Shown one piece after another: positions 45,184-55,809 of a stretch of 64,000 nucleotides of DNA. The stretch spans positions 1,166,713 through 1,230,712 of the forward strand of contig MU004239.1 of assembly GCA_010405405.1 (NCBI GenBank), given 5' to 3'. The translations under genes were made by a program, and so were the position numbers. Source of the stretch: Microthyrium microscopicum. Its lineage: Eukaryota; Ascomycota; Dothideomycetes; Microthyriales; Microthyriaceae. The notes beneath the pieces were generated by a model. That model saw only the letters and a list, made by a program, of their open reading frames with translations, ran no database searches and was not told the DNA's origin. Positions within the stretch are counted from its first letter, which is position 1. Every line of letters starts with the position of its first letter.

Positions 45184-46017
45184 TCAATCAGTCGGTATAC
45201 TACCAGAAGAGGTCATATTTCCTTCTGTCACCGTCTGCTGAGCATCATTCGGTATAGATGAGTGAACGGTTTCGTCACTGTTTCCAGTTGTAGCTCCAGT
45301 GGTGCTTGGTGCGCTCTCAGATGCCACAGTCTGCGAAACGAACACCTCTCCTCGACTAGACTGAGCTGACTGTTGAATGATGTCTTCTGTGCTAGGCTCG
45401 GCTTGCTGTTCAGCTATCATTGCTTCATTGATAGACGGAGATGGCGAAGCAGATGTATCTGACCCAGGGTAGACACTTGTTGTTGGGCCGGCCGGTACTG
45501 CTCCGGGTGTATCACGTCGTATCCGCCGGGCTGGGCGAGTGGCTCTAGGCGTTGGGGACGATGATGGAAGTGTATTTGAGTTAACCAGCAGACTTATAGC
45601 CAACAACTGGCGAGCTGCATGGCGTAGATCGCGGGCCCGCTGCACTGGACCAGATTCTCTATGAGCCGGGCCGTCTAGGCTGGCCCAAAGGTCGAAATAC
45701 TCTGGTGGAAGCAAGCCCATAAACGAAGCAACGTCTCGAATGAACATGGTAGATGGGAATATGGTGTAGAGTTCTCGAAAGAATCGTGGGATCATTGCAT
45801 CATACACGTGCATAATGCTGCCATGTCTTATTCGAAGAGGGTGGATTATGTTGCTCATACTCTGAAGAACGGTAAGGAAGTTTGGATCTTGCAAGTCAAT
45901 TCTGTTGTATTGCTCAATCGCTCCTTCACAGGCATTGCAGAATATTTGCATCTGATCACTGAGCATCTGTCGAGAGCTGACTGGAAGAGTCACGGTCTGA
46001 AAGGCTATGGGGAGCAT
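45184..46017 (-). CDS. orphan protein with Ser/Thr-rich tail
   Basis: 277 codons from the ATG at 46017. The first 150 residues are helical (DVASFMGLLPPEYFDLWASL, ARDLRHAARQLLAISLLV); the last 120 are Ser/Thr/Gln-rich and acidic with an Arg patch (PRATRPARRIRRDTPG). No family is recognised. The frame stays open upstream of the ATG for at least 60 bases with coding-like sequence (CPDSTSNYFHQPTHRNYE), so a 5' exon is probably missing from this model. A lone, perhaps lineage-specific gene in the gene-poor segment. Confidence 0.5.
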   Translation of the reverse strand: MLPIAFQTVTLPVSSRQMLSDQMQIFCNACEGAIEQYNRIDLQDPNFLTVLQSMSNIIHPLRIRHGSIMHVYDAMIPRFFRELYTIFPSTMFIRDVASFMGLLPPEYFDLWASLDGPAHRESGPVQRARDLRHAARQLLAISLLVNSNTLPSSSPTPRATRPARRIRRDTPGAVPAGPTTSVYPGSDTSASPSPSINEAMIAEQQAEPSTEDIIQQSAQSSRGEVFVSQTVASESAPSTTGATTGNSDETVHSSIPNDAQQTVTEGNMTSSGSIPTD

Positions 46018-46703
46018 TTCGTAATTCCTATGTGTGGGTTGATGAAAGTAATTGGATGTGCTGTCTGGGCATGATGCATTGAGAATACTTCCTTTTCTTA
46101 TAGAAATTGTGCCCAGAACTTAGTGACAGAGTCATGAGAGATTCTGAATGTTAACGTGGAGTTGGTAGTAGTTACCTCTTAAATCAGTATCTTCATTTCG
46201 TTTAGTCATTTTGGATTGTTACAAATGAGGCGCCCAGAGCACAGCTACACGGAGATCAGTCACAAGAATTCATTGGAAGATCACGTTCAACATTTCATGA
46301 ACGGTGTTCTATGGCCATTCCATCAGCTGCGCAATCCAATCTAATTCATCGTCCGGTGCCTCCATTTGGCATACTATTCCAAGATTTGAATAGTCTCAAG
46401 AGTCGAAATAAGACGGCCACCACGAAGATGAAATCGTCATGAATACACAGGTCACTTCTGAGGACTGTGTCCGCAATTATAAGGCTTGTATATCATTTAG
46501 TTGTAGTATAGAACTGATAGAAAGATGGAAGGAAATTGGGGTTTTTTCGGTGCATAAAGAGTGACAAAAAGTTTTGCTTTGGTCAATAAGCATTCAATAA
46601 ATGTTACAACGGCTCAACGGTTGAAACAGGAACGAAATAAATAACGAATAGAATACGATTTGAATCCTAGAGGCGGTACAGAAGTTATAGCAGACAGAGG
46701 TGC
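46018..46703. other. spacer, possible 5' exon of the orphan gene
   Basis: The start of this interval (to about 46090) may be coding for the orphan gene at 45184-46017. The rest shows no gene. Confidence 0.4.
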
Positions 46704-47615
46704 TCAAGGTCCACTTTGTTTGGTATCGGGATTGTCCACCTGAGCTAGCTGACCTGTTGAAACACCAGGGAAGGCGTAGGCAGGATCTTGCACCGCCATA
46801 GGCAAGAGATTGTTGGTTTTACAGTCTGTAAAAACAAAGACTACCTTGCCGCCAGCATGGCCATTTGCGTCTTTCTGTGGTGTTGTATTGCACCAGTTGA
46901 TAGTGTTCTTGAGAGACGTAACTGACTTAGTGTCGCACAAGTAGGTCCCCTTCCCCAAGGACTGGGCCGGGATGTTTGTTAGAGTGCCGCACGATCTATT
47001 GCTTGTTAAAAAACGATTCGCAATGAAACAGTACACCTACACCATTAGATATGGAATGAAAGTCCAGTACCCGCACATCCCCGAACTGATTGATGCAGCT
47101 TGAGAAGCAGTTGTCTCATATCCTACGGCTTTAGACCATGACCAGGTTGCTCCAAGGTTGAATGCTGCTTCAAGATCGTCGATAGATCCACCAATCGTGC
47201 CTCCCGCGCTGATTCCGACAGTGTTGGTTACTGTGACGGATTGGGATTGTTGAAGCGTACAAGTGGTATTACCAGCGCCATTACCAACACCAGAACAATG
47301 TGAATTGGCAAATGGGACTTCTTGGCCGTAGTTCAACGTCAACTTTTGCTCGCAGTAACCAGTGCAGGCGCTCGGGTCGATAGCTAAGGAAGGAATTGCA
47401 GATATGCAGTGGCCTGCAGAGTCAAGAGGGAACTTCTTGGTGCATGTGGTCAAACCCTTGCGAAATGTTATTTGATTGTTATTAAAACCTCATCTCTCTC
47501 AGCTTACCACATTGACGGGCATATTCTCTGGAGAACATGGCACATCTCTCTGAATAACGCGACCATGAACAAAGGTTATGGAGGCTCCAATGAGCAAAAT
47601 CGAATTTAAAAGCAT
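46704..47615 (-). CDS. secreted Cys-rich protein, unknown family
   Basis: Three exons (47615-47508, 47456-47041, 46995-46704) encode 271 residues. A signal peptide (MLLNSILLIGASITFVHG) with a likely dibasic-like processing site (VIQRD) starts the protein. The mature part has about ten cysteines (TTCTKKF, HCISAIP, CTGYCEQ, NTTCTLQ, GMCGYW, SCGTL, LCDTKS, WCNTTP, DCKTNN), suggesting disulfide-stabilised folding, and a Gly/Ser/Thr-rich beta-like middle (VTVTNTVGISAGGTIGG, FNLGATWSWSKAVGYET). The latter alternation resembles the strand-rich stretch of secreted beta-barrel or jelly-roll proteins, but no family can be named. Introns are 51 and 45 bases. An effector-like or cell-surface role is only a guess. 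Confidence 0.72.
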
Positions 47616-50600
47616 CCTGATGCTAGAGCTTTTTGTTCTGAAATACACAAGCGAGAGAAGTTGAAAGAATGAAGAGTAAACTGTTTGAGAGAAGGGTGAA
47701 GCCGACTTACTCTCTGCAGCCAAAAAGCTTTATATATCCCATTTTACAACCCGCCATAAGGGATGGAACATAACACTCAAGTAACCAAGCTTTGAATACT
47801 CCGCCAAACCGACTGGACGCCTCTGCTGTACGCCATGGTCCAGGTGTGTTATTGTTGGCGCTCTCGAACTCTCCATACTACCATCACCGCGTTCTCGCTG
47901 AGTGTAACTCCTAAGTCAATGATTCTACCTCCTATGGACTGTTAGGTAACGTCGCTGAAGCCTCCCAGCCACAGGTCCAATTACAAACTCGATCCTAGCA
48001 CGCTACTGTCGTGAGGCTTTACAATTTCGTGTTTTTGAGAGGTTTCCTGCTCGGCGAACGGCGTGTGGAAGTTAAATGATAACGCCTAGTCCGGCGCCTA
48101 TATATATGCCAAGTCAAGTCAGTTACCAGGTTGATAGCTGTCCAATAATAAATCCCATCGCTTTAGAGAGAGCCCAATCTAGCCAACGATACGACAAAGT
48201 GGTAAAGAAATGGCCCCCAGATCTCGAACCAAATTAGCCACTTTGTTGGGGGCCAAGCCACCCCCTCAAAAAGTGAAAATACCTGGATCTTGATCACTAC
48301 CAAATTCAAAAGCAAGGATGAACTGTATTGGATTTGCCGAGTAGGCCGATATCTTTTGAAGCGACGAAGATAGGCCCAAGGCTCCATTGCCTCAACCATT
48401 GACAATTGTGCAACCTCATTATCTGCTTATTTGTACCATCGTTGTTGACATATAAGGAGGTGCCTATCAGGCTATCACAGGGTTCTTTGAAGAAAACTTT
48501 AATCTCATGGCATATGCTTCTATGCTGCCAACTTTTGAATGCGATGGTATGTGAGACTTAAAGGCATCCTTCCTTTAATAGAGTTGATAGGAGCAATCCT
48601 CAGTGATGGGGGCGGGCCATTGCCTTTGTCACCCTATAGTCACTAAACATGAGTAATGATAGGGAAGTTTTTGTAAACCTACCTCCGAATTTCATGATGA
48701 GACTCCTTTACTCTTCCTACTTCTTTAACATCAATGATAAGGTCGATACTTTAGTTCTCTTGAGTCTTGACTTGGTTGTTCCTTATTATCCATGTCTTGG
48801 AAACCAAGAGACATCATGTTACTTTATTAGTAATTGTCCCAAGCACTTCAAAACATGCAAGATCGATTATGGCCCTACACAAGACTCGAGCATAGAAATA
48901 ACTCGCCACGCTGTTCACGGAACCAGTATTTCCCCCTCAGGAAACGCAATGTTCACATAACTCTTATTTTCCGATCCTCAACATATCATGTCCTGCATGA
49001 GATCGATGAATGAACAAAATATTTTAGGTGACTGATGGATTGGAGACAATTGAAGACCTGAAGAGAACGAGACTTTGTAAAGGGATCTGGCATTACCTAC
49101 TTATATTTTATGTTATTTGGGGTCCAGAAACATTGCTCTTTATAGAACATGGAAGCACTGATCGTATTGAACGTTTAATCATGGATGGACACAAACTCTG
49201 ATCAGGACATATTAGCTTGTAGTCATCAAGTTTGCCATAGTCTTCGGCTACGAAGGCCCCTAGCCGTCAGGAAAGGTGCGAGTGCATAACTACAGGCAAG
49301 AGAAAGCACTACTCACTTTTCTTCATCCGGATATAGCTTGTTATTTAGAACCCACAATTCTACCTATCGTTGGCGTGCACGAAGACCAAATAATGATCTG
49401 GAGGGTCACAAACCGGTGTATATCATTTGTCATTTGATTGCATATGGCTTTACTCAAGGCAGCGATATATTCCGGTGGATATGATGGTGATCATGCAACG
49501 TAGGCGAGCGGTTGATTAGGTTCTATGCATGGATGGCAGGGTAGAGCTATGGCAGAGAAGCAACATTGGATTGTTCATCAACAAATTGAGCTATTCGAAG
49601 CGAAAAGTGGACCAATCGGTTGGTAGAATATATGATATGCTCGTTTAATGTATGTAGGATCAGGTTCCATATCATCCAGTACACACTTTCAACAACGGTG
49701 GCATTTCTATTGCATGCCTGAACCCTCATCAAATGTGCTGGGAATACAAGCGTCTTTTCTGCGTAAGGTAGGATGAGACCTCAGGGGACACCTTCCAAGA
49801 TTGATAGAAATCTGCGCCGCTATTTGCTGACCGAGAGGTATGCAACCTTCAGATTAAGGTATAAAGTATCCGTTAAAAAATAGGCCTCGGTCCTAATGCC
49901 TTGCTTTCTGTGAGGTCTTCACTTCCTGCACCGTTGTCGAGTTCACGAAAACATTCGACGGGTCTCTCGACGGGTCTCTAGAGATAGCAATGTAATACCC
50001 TGAACAGGGAATGAGAGGAATTATTTTGAACCACAGAGCGGCACTACTATCTCAGATTCTGGTTCAGAAAGTTTGATCGTGAAGTGACATGTACTCAATT
50101 CAAAATTGGCGATCTCAGATCTGGACCCTGATTTCGTAAGGCCCTGTAAGGCTGAGGCTGAACGCACGGAGTCTAGCGGTACCACGTGGCAGATCACGCT
50201 AAGGCTCCAGCTTCGGAAGAGACAAGCCAATCAATACCTCGTATTTGTCTGCTAGTCTATAATCTTTGCTCGCCCAAAGAAGCTCGCTTGTTTATTGGTA
50301 CCATTTGTTCCGCCTCTAGGAATTTTGTCTATACATGATTAGCTTAGAAGCTAGACGTAAAAGGATAAGGAGCTGCATGGGATGCTACGAGCGCAAGCGG
50401 GGCGGTATTACTTATCGAATCTGAGTCAAGAAGGAAAAGAATTGAAATTTTAGATACCTTACTTCCTCATCCAAATTTTGTCGAGTTTCCCAGCCGTGCC
50501 AGCCTCTTGGGGCAGGTAGAGCTTGATCCGATCGATTCTTGGCAGAACAAGCAGCCAGCCACAATCATACATCGCGCATTAGCCATTGTTCGGAGCTGCT

Positions 50601-51149
50601 AATCGCCTATGAGAGCTACTACTTAGTACTGGTACAGCAGGCCGCAGGGCCGCAGGCTGCAGGCACAGCACAAATAGTAGTTATCTTAATCCTCCAAGAG
50701 CTCAGTGGATATTCATGGTAGCTGAGCTTCCTGCAGGGCAACAAGAATGTAGAATCTATCGCGCTGGCGTACGGGCCGTGTATGAGATAATGATTCTCGA
50801 CTGCAGTCAGTGTAATTTGTATGCAGCTGAACTTGGCTAGACGTTCCAGCGACTTGACCGCCAACTTACCTTAGCTATCCTCCTCTCCTGCTTTATCTTT
50901 GACCGCCTGGTAGGGCCTTATCGATCTAGCCAGTACCTGCGTACTCAGAGAAGTTAGTCGATTATTTGTTGACGGCTTCTCCGTTGTCATGTTTGCAGAT
51001 ATAGGCCTTCTGAAGGTGCCTCAGTTCCAGTCCTTGGATCTCACGCACCTCCTCCTTTCGTTGTAGTGCTCCACTTACATTGTACTACAAAAACTCATAT
51101 CGCCTTTATCGCGACTCTAATTGCTAGGAATCTACATCCTCACATCCTA
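47616..51149. other. 3.5 kb gene-poor accessory segment
   Basis: No open frame over about 100 codons with coding character on either strand, and no LTR, terminal repeat or transposase recognised. The interval is AT-leaning and many short frames end in TAA/TAG, which would fit old, mutated repeat sequence. Compositional tests for repeat-induced point mutation could not be run. Confidence 0.5.
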
Positions 51150-52430
51150 ATGCTCGACAAACTTCCCCTGGAGATCCTGTTCGAAGTCGCAAAATCCATC
51201 GGGACCCACTCAACACTTCGCAATCTATGCCTCACCTCCAAGGCACTAAGTGACGCTGCTCAACCTGTTCTTTTCAGTACATATTGCGAGCCAAAGTCAA
51301 CTCAAAAGTTTCTTGGTAATCCCGATACTGGAGATGCTGGCCCCTGGATTACAATATCTCTCTTACAATTCACCCGCACCATCATACTTCGTCCAGATTT
51401 AGCCCGCCATGTCAGAACTTTGAAGATTTCTACTTTAGCCAGCGAGCGTCATCCTGCCTTGTCAACATGGCCACATCAACTCAACGTCGAGATAGTCAAG
51501 GCGGAATTTACGGCACTGGAGGCGAGAAATCTTGAGCCTCGACTGGAAAGTGTTGTTCCTTTCCTTCTTTCCACTTTGATCAACATCCGAATATTCCTCA
51601 TTGATACATCAGAGTGTGCAATTGAGAAACTGGCCGAACTGGGCAGCGCAGCACAAGATGGACGCTATCCACGACCTCTCTGGAAGTTGAAAGAGTTGCA
51701 TCTAGGATTTCTGAGCAAGCAATCATTAGCCGAAAGTGCTTCAGTGCTCGAATTGCCTACACTAAAGGAGCTATCCATCAAAGGCTGGATGACCACCGAG
51801 AACGAAAAAGTACCTTCACAGCTCCAGCTAGCATCCTCAAACGTCCAAAGAGTTTCTCTCTACTCAGGCAGCTTCGACATAGATTCCATCAAAGCCCTGC
51901 TTTCAGCTTGTAAAAATCTTCAAGTGCTGAGATACAATTGTTTCGAAAACTGTCGACCGGCATGGACTTCGCCTTCCGAACCACAGCAAGTCTTTTCTGC
52001 CATTCAGTCTCATGGTCAGCGGTTAAGAGAACTTCAGCTCGAGTTTAACCTTCTGCGAATGGATCCTCCAACAGAACGAGTGACTGGTTGTCCCAATCTG
52101 AAATATGTTACCGTCAATGCGGGCTTGATCGAGTACCTTCAGTTTCTGCCAGACTGCATCGAACATATACAAATCACAAGGTGTGGAGGATCCTCTGTCT
52201 GGGGGTTTCTTGAGTTGGCAAAATTGAAAGAGACTCATTTCAGGTCTATGAGGCTCATTACAGTGAACGCAGATCGTTTAGTCCAAGTTAGCGGACTGTT
52301 CAGTAACATGATGATGAGACAAGAATGCTGGAATAAACAAGTCCCTTTACCTTCAATGACTGATATACAGGACGCTGCTCGGAGGTATCATGTGGAGATT
52401 ATCTTTGAGCCAGGGAAGTTTGAGGTATAA
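51150..52430 (+). CDS. F-box/LRR-like protein
   Basis: A single exon of 426 residues, started at 51150 where the F-box begins (MLDKLPLEILFEVAKSIGTH). The F-box continues STLRNLCLTSKALSDAAQPVLF, a usual ascomycete form. Downstream, repeated L-x-x-L segments (VRTLKISTLA, LWKLKELHLGFL, LPTLKELSIKGW, CKNLQVLRYNC, LRELQLEFNL, CPNLKYVTVNA) form irregular leucine-rich repeats, the likely substrate-recognition surface. The frame is open upstream of the ATG for 28 codons but the F-box start is preferred. It would act as an SCF receptor; target unknown. It is isolated in gene-poor DNA. Confidence 0.8.
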   Translation: MLDKLPLEILFEVAKSIGTHSTLRNLCLTSKALSDAAQPVLFSTYCEPKSTQKFLGNPDTGDAGPWITISLLQFTRTIILRPDLARHVRTLKISTLASERHPALSTWPHQLNVEIVKAEFTALEARNLEPRLESVVPFLLSTLINIRIFLIDTSECAIEKLAELGSAAQDGRYPRPLWKLKELHLGFLSKQSLAESASVLELPTLKELSIKGWMTTENEKVPSQLQLASSNVQRVSLYSGSFDIDSIKALLSACKNLQVLRYNCFENCRPAWTSPSEPQQVFSAIQSHGQRLRELQLEFNLLRMDPPTERVTGCPNLKYVTVNAGLIEYLQFLPDCIEHIQITRCGGSSVWGFLELAKLKETHFRSMRLITVNADRLVQVSGLFSNMMMRQECWNKQVPLPSMTDIQDAARRYHVEIIFEPGKFEV

Positions 52431-53677
52431 GCTTGTTTATCCTCTAGAGTGGTAACGCTGTATGGAATAGTATATTGAGTATCTCAGATAATGCAGGAGA
52501 ACAGACCGACTGAAGAAGGCCTCACAATAGATGATTTAATCTCATATCCAATAACAAATATTTTAAAGCCGTCTATCAACTTCTACCAGAGGCTTCACAA
52601 ACTCCTAATAGTGTTGTCTCGCGTTTGCATGGCAAGATGAAGGGTATATCTCCATCATCACTGAGTCACGGGTCATATAACGCCAGTTACTCCCGAGTTG
52701 TATAGTGTTTATAGCTTCATGATACTGAGACATATGAGTTCTATTGTATGCCTAATGGAACTCTCGACATTCCCGAAAGCAAGTGTTTCGCTGCATAATA
52801 ATAAAGCCTTTGATGGATCGGATGACCCGCCGCGATACGAACAACATTAGCAATCTATATTTGGCTATTGAGATATCAATAGATATACATGGCAAGCTGT
52901 ATGGTCTGGTAAGACCGTGTCAATACAATGAGTGTTCGGAATGTCCTTTTGCCATCTAATGTTTTGCGTTTGTTCAAGAAAATAGGATGCACCAAGTGGA
53001 GCTGTCAGACATCGTTATAAACAATTTTCTATATCTGGCTTTATTCACGCAGAGCCAGGTGTTTCCTCTATGCTTGGATAATGACAATACTTTGAGACGT
53101 TGTAGGCTGAAACAGCCTAGGGTGCTGGGCTCTCTTCACCCAACCACGCCAATCACTGACCCATAACTCCAAGACCAACTGTGCAACAAGAGACTCTAGC
53201 ATGAAATGGCCCATTCACTCCATGTGAGGGCTTGCCCACGCTTCCATGTTTGGTGCCGATGTTTAGATCGCGGATTGCCTGCATGATGCCACTGGCAGAC
53301 CAACGCAGAGATGTCAGTAATCCATGTCACTACAATTTTACGCGACTACCAGCAAAGATTGGACCCGCAAAGATTTTGCAAACCGGTCGCAAGAACCATG
53401 TTTCACACAATTTTGCATTGATTTGATCAAATATTTCGACCGCGTTGAGAGCGAGCCCCGAGCCAAACTCATCCATAAAGAGTCATTCTTGGCATCCCGA
53501 TATGATATATTCTTCTCTATCACCTTTTACAATAATCTTACACATCTTACTTTCTTATTCCATATTCAGTTCTATTATTTACTCGGCAGGTCCGTTTTTT
53601 GGGGTAATTAATTACAGCAGATCTTGACGGTCTCCCTCATCCAGCTCCATCTATCCAACAAACCACATCAACACAAA
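52431..53677. other. intergenic, no gene seen
   Basis: 1.2 kb, AT-rich. The last 100 bases are CA/CT-rich leader for the next gene. No other feature. Confidence 0.5.
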
Positions 53678-54458
53678 ATGCATCTCCAAAGCGTCGTAGT
53701 GGCCTTGTGCCTATCACTCACTGCTTCGGCACAAGCAGCCATGCCCGCTGGCATGGACATGTCACCCATGGCTGGCATGCCAATGATGCCAGGAATGACC
53801 GAAGCCGAAATCAAGAAAGAGAAGGCCATGAAGGGTGACAAGAAGAAGTGCGCCGAAATCCGCCGGCTCACTGCCTTCACCAAGCTTATGAGCAACGCTA
53901 CCCGACTAGACGCCTTCGAGACAAAGCACAAATTGACTGACGACCAAAGAGCGGAGCTCAAGGCCAAAGGTGCCAACGCTACCGCCATGCTCCAAAAGCT
54001 TGAGAGCAACTCAACACTTGCCACCGAATGCGCCATGGTCAATGCTGACCGAAAGATGAAGCAAGAGTGCAAGGCTATGAAGGGTCTTACCAAGTTCACC
54101 AAATTCGTCAACAACGCTACCGCTTTGGACATGTTCGCCAAGAAGAAGAACTTGACTGAGGCACAAGTACAAAAGATCAAGGACCGTGGAATGAACGCTA
54201 CCAAGTTCCTCAACAAGCTGGAGAGCAACAAGACCCTCGTTGATGACTGCATGAAGATGATGAAGTCCAAGGGCGGCAAGAACGGCAGTAAGCATAACCA
54301 AATATTTGAGACCGAACGAGTATCTAACCGGCTTTCTAGCAAATGGTGGAAAAGCTGCTACTTCCAGCGCAGTCAGCATGCAAACATCTTTCAGTCTGTT
54401 ATCAAATGGTGCATTCGCACTCTTCTTGGGCAGCCTCGGAGCCATGTTGATGCTATAG
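53678..54458 (+). CDS. GPI-anchored secreted protein with duplicated module
   Basis: Two exons (53678-54287, 54340-54458; 52-base intron) encode 242 residues. A signal peptide (MHLQSVVVALCLSLTASAQA) is followed by a Met-rich stretch (MPAGMDMSPMAGMPMMPGM), then two homologous modules of about 60 residues. Each runs Cys, TxFTKxxxNAT, a Lys-rich LT-x-x-Q segment, NAT-x-x-L-x-KLESN-TL and a closing Cys, so each module probably has one disulfide and several N-glycosylation sites. The second exon encodes the hydrophobic GPI signal (FALFLGSLGAMLMLstop); without splicing the anchor is lost. The Met-rich part could bind copper or metal, which is speculation. Fungal cell-surface protein of unknown function. 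Confidence 0.82.
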
Positions 54459-55809
54459 ATAGGGAAAGATGTGGTGACGGATAGATGGATACCCAGAGCA
54501 GCCAATAAACGAATTACTGGATTGGATTGGAGGGCTTGAAAGACTGTTTGTCGATATCATTCGGGCGCGAGATGTATTTTCTTATGGCAAAATTTATATG
54601 TTTCGTACTTACATAGCGCTGTTCTCTCTTTCAATTTCAAACTTTACTACTATCCATAACTTCTCAGATCTATCTCTTTGTTCAAATAATTCAGATATAA
54701 TTTTGAAGATTTGGAAAAAGGTGCGGTTAGATCAAATCTTGTCACGCCAACATCTCTACCCTATTGTTTTCGAACATTCGCTTACGAGTCCTTTGCAAAC
54801 ACGCATAAGAAACATTCCGCTGGACATCCCCGATTTGGATTCTCAGATCTTGTTTGACGCTGACGTGTCTCGTAAGTGGTTTCGGCTATCTATAATAGCA
54901 TCAAGTTTCCAAGCTTTCGACGCCACCAGACAGAAAGTTATGAAACCTTGAACACGCTATAGAATGCACTATAAATTTTTGTAGCTAACTAAATCGCTTG
55001 TATTTAGTATCTGACAGAGAAAGGACCGTCCATATCCGGCCGGGGTAGCAGAACCTGTTCTTCTTTGCTGTCACTGGTCATTTTAGACTAGGAAGGTTAT
55101 CTGATGTTGTTTTCTCCGGTTATATTATTGATGAGATCCTATCGATCTATCACCAAGATTTGCGTTCCATTATGTCACAGGAATAAAGTATGGTGTAGCC
55201 AGTTGTACTTTTCTGAGCCGGACTTTTACTTTCCCAGCAACAGTTTTCGATAAACCCTTCCAGGAATTGAGGTTTAACACCTGGCAGTGTAGTATACCAG
55301 CAAGACAGTGCAAACAAACACTACCGTTGTGGGATTTTGCGCTTGAAAATCATTCATATAACACTGTTTGCAGCACTTTTTAGTGCACTGTCATCGAACC
55401 TCAATGAAGAGATGTAGTAAGAATAGAATTTGCGATAGCGCGGTCTACAAAAATCAATATCCTAGTACTTAGCAAGATGGTTTTGGTCAGAGCTTAATGG
55501 GATGTCATTTAAGTAAAAAGCCCTTCATCAATGTTGTCGCTGCCAAAGACAGTCTGTGTTATAGACATCTTGAGTACCTATGTAACTGAAAGGGCTCTAT
55601 TGCCTATATTTTTTCAATATACCGACCTGCCGATATTAAGTGTACCTTCAAAGAGAGATATGTACAGTTTTTAAATTAATCATCCGCGTAATGACAAGTA
55701 ACTCATCCCAAGATGTAGCGCTTTCCTGAGAAAAGCTTCAGCACAACCGTGACCTGCAAGATTTCCCGTCTAGTTAGCAAGCAACTGATACTTGCAGTTC
55801 ACGTTCATT
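54459..55809. other. intergenic, no gene seen
   Basis: 1.35 kb of AT-rich DNA with only short frames. The last 60 bases are the pectinesterase leader. Confidence 0.5.

Noticed and set aside
48163-48960. 80-100 codon frames in the gene-poor segment
   Set aside because: No coding character, no conserved motif, and weak starts.
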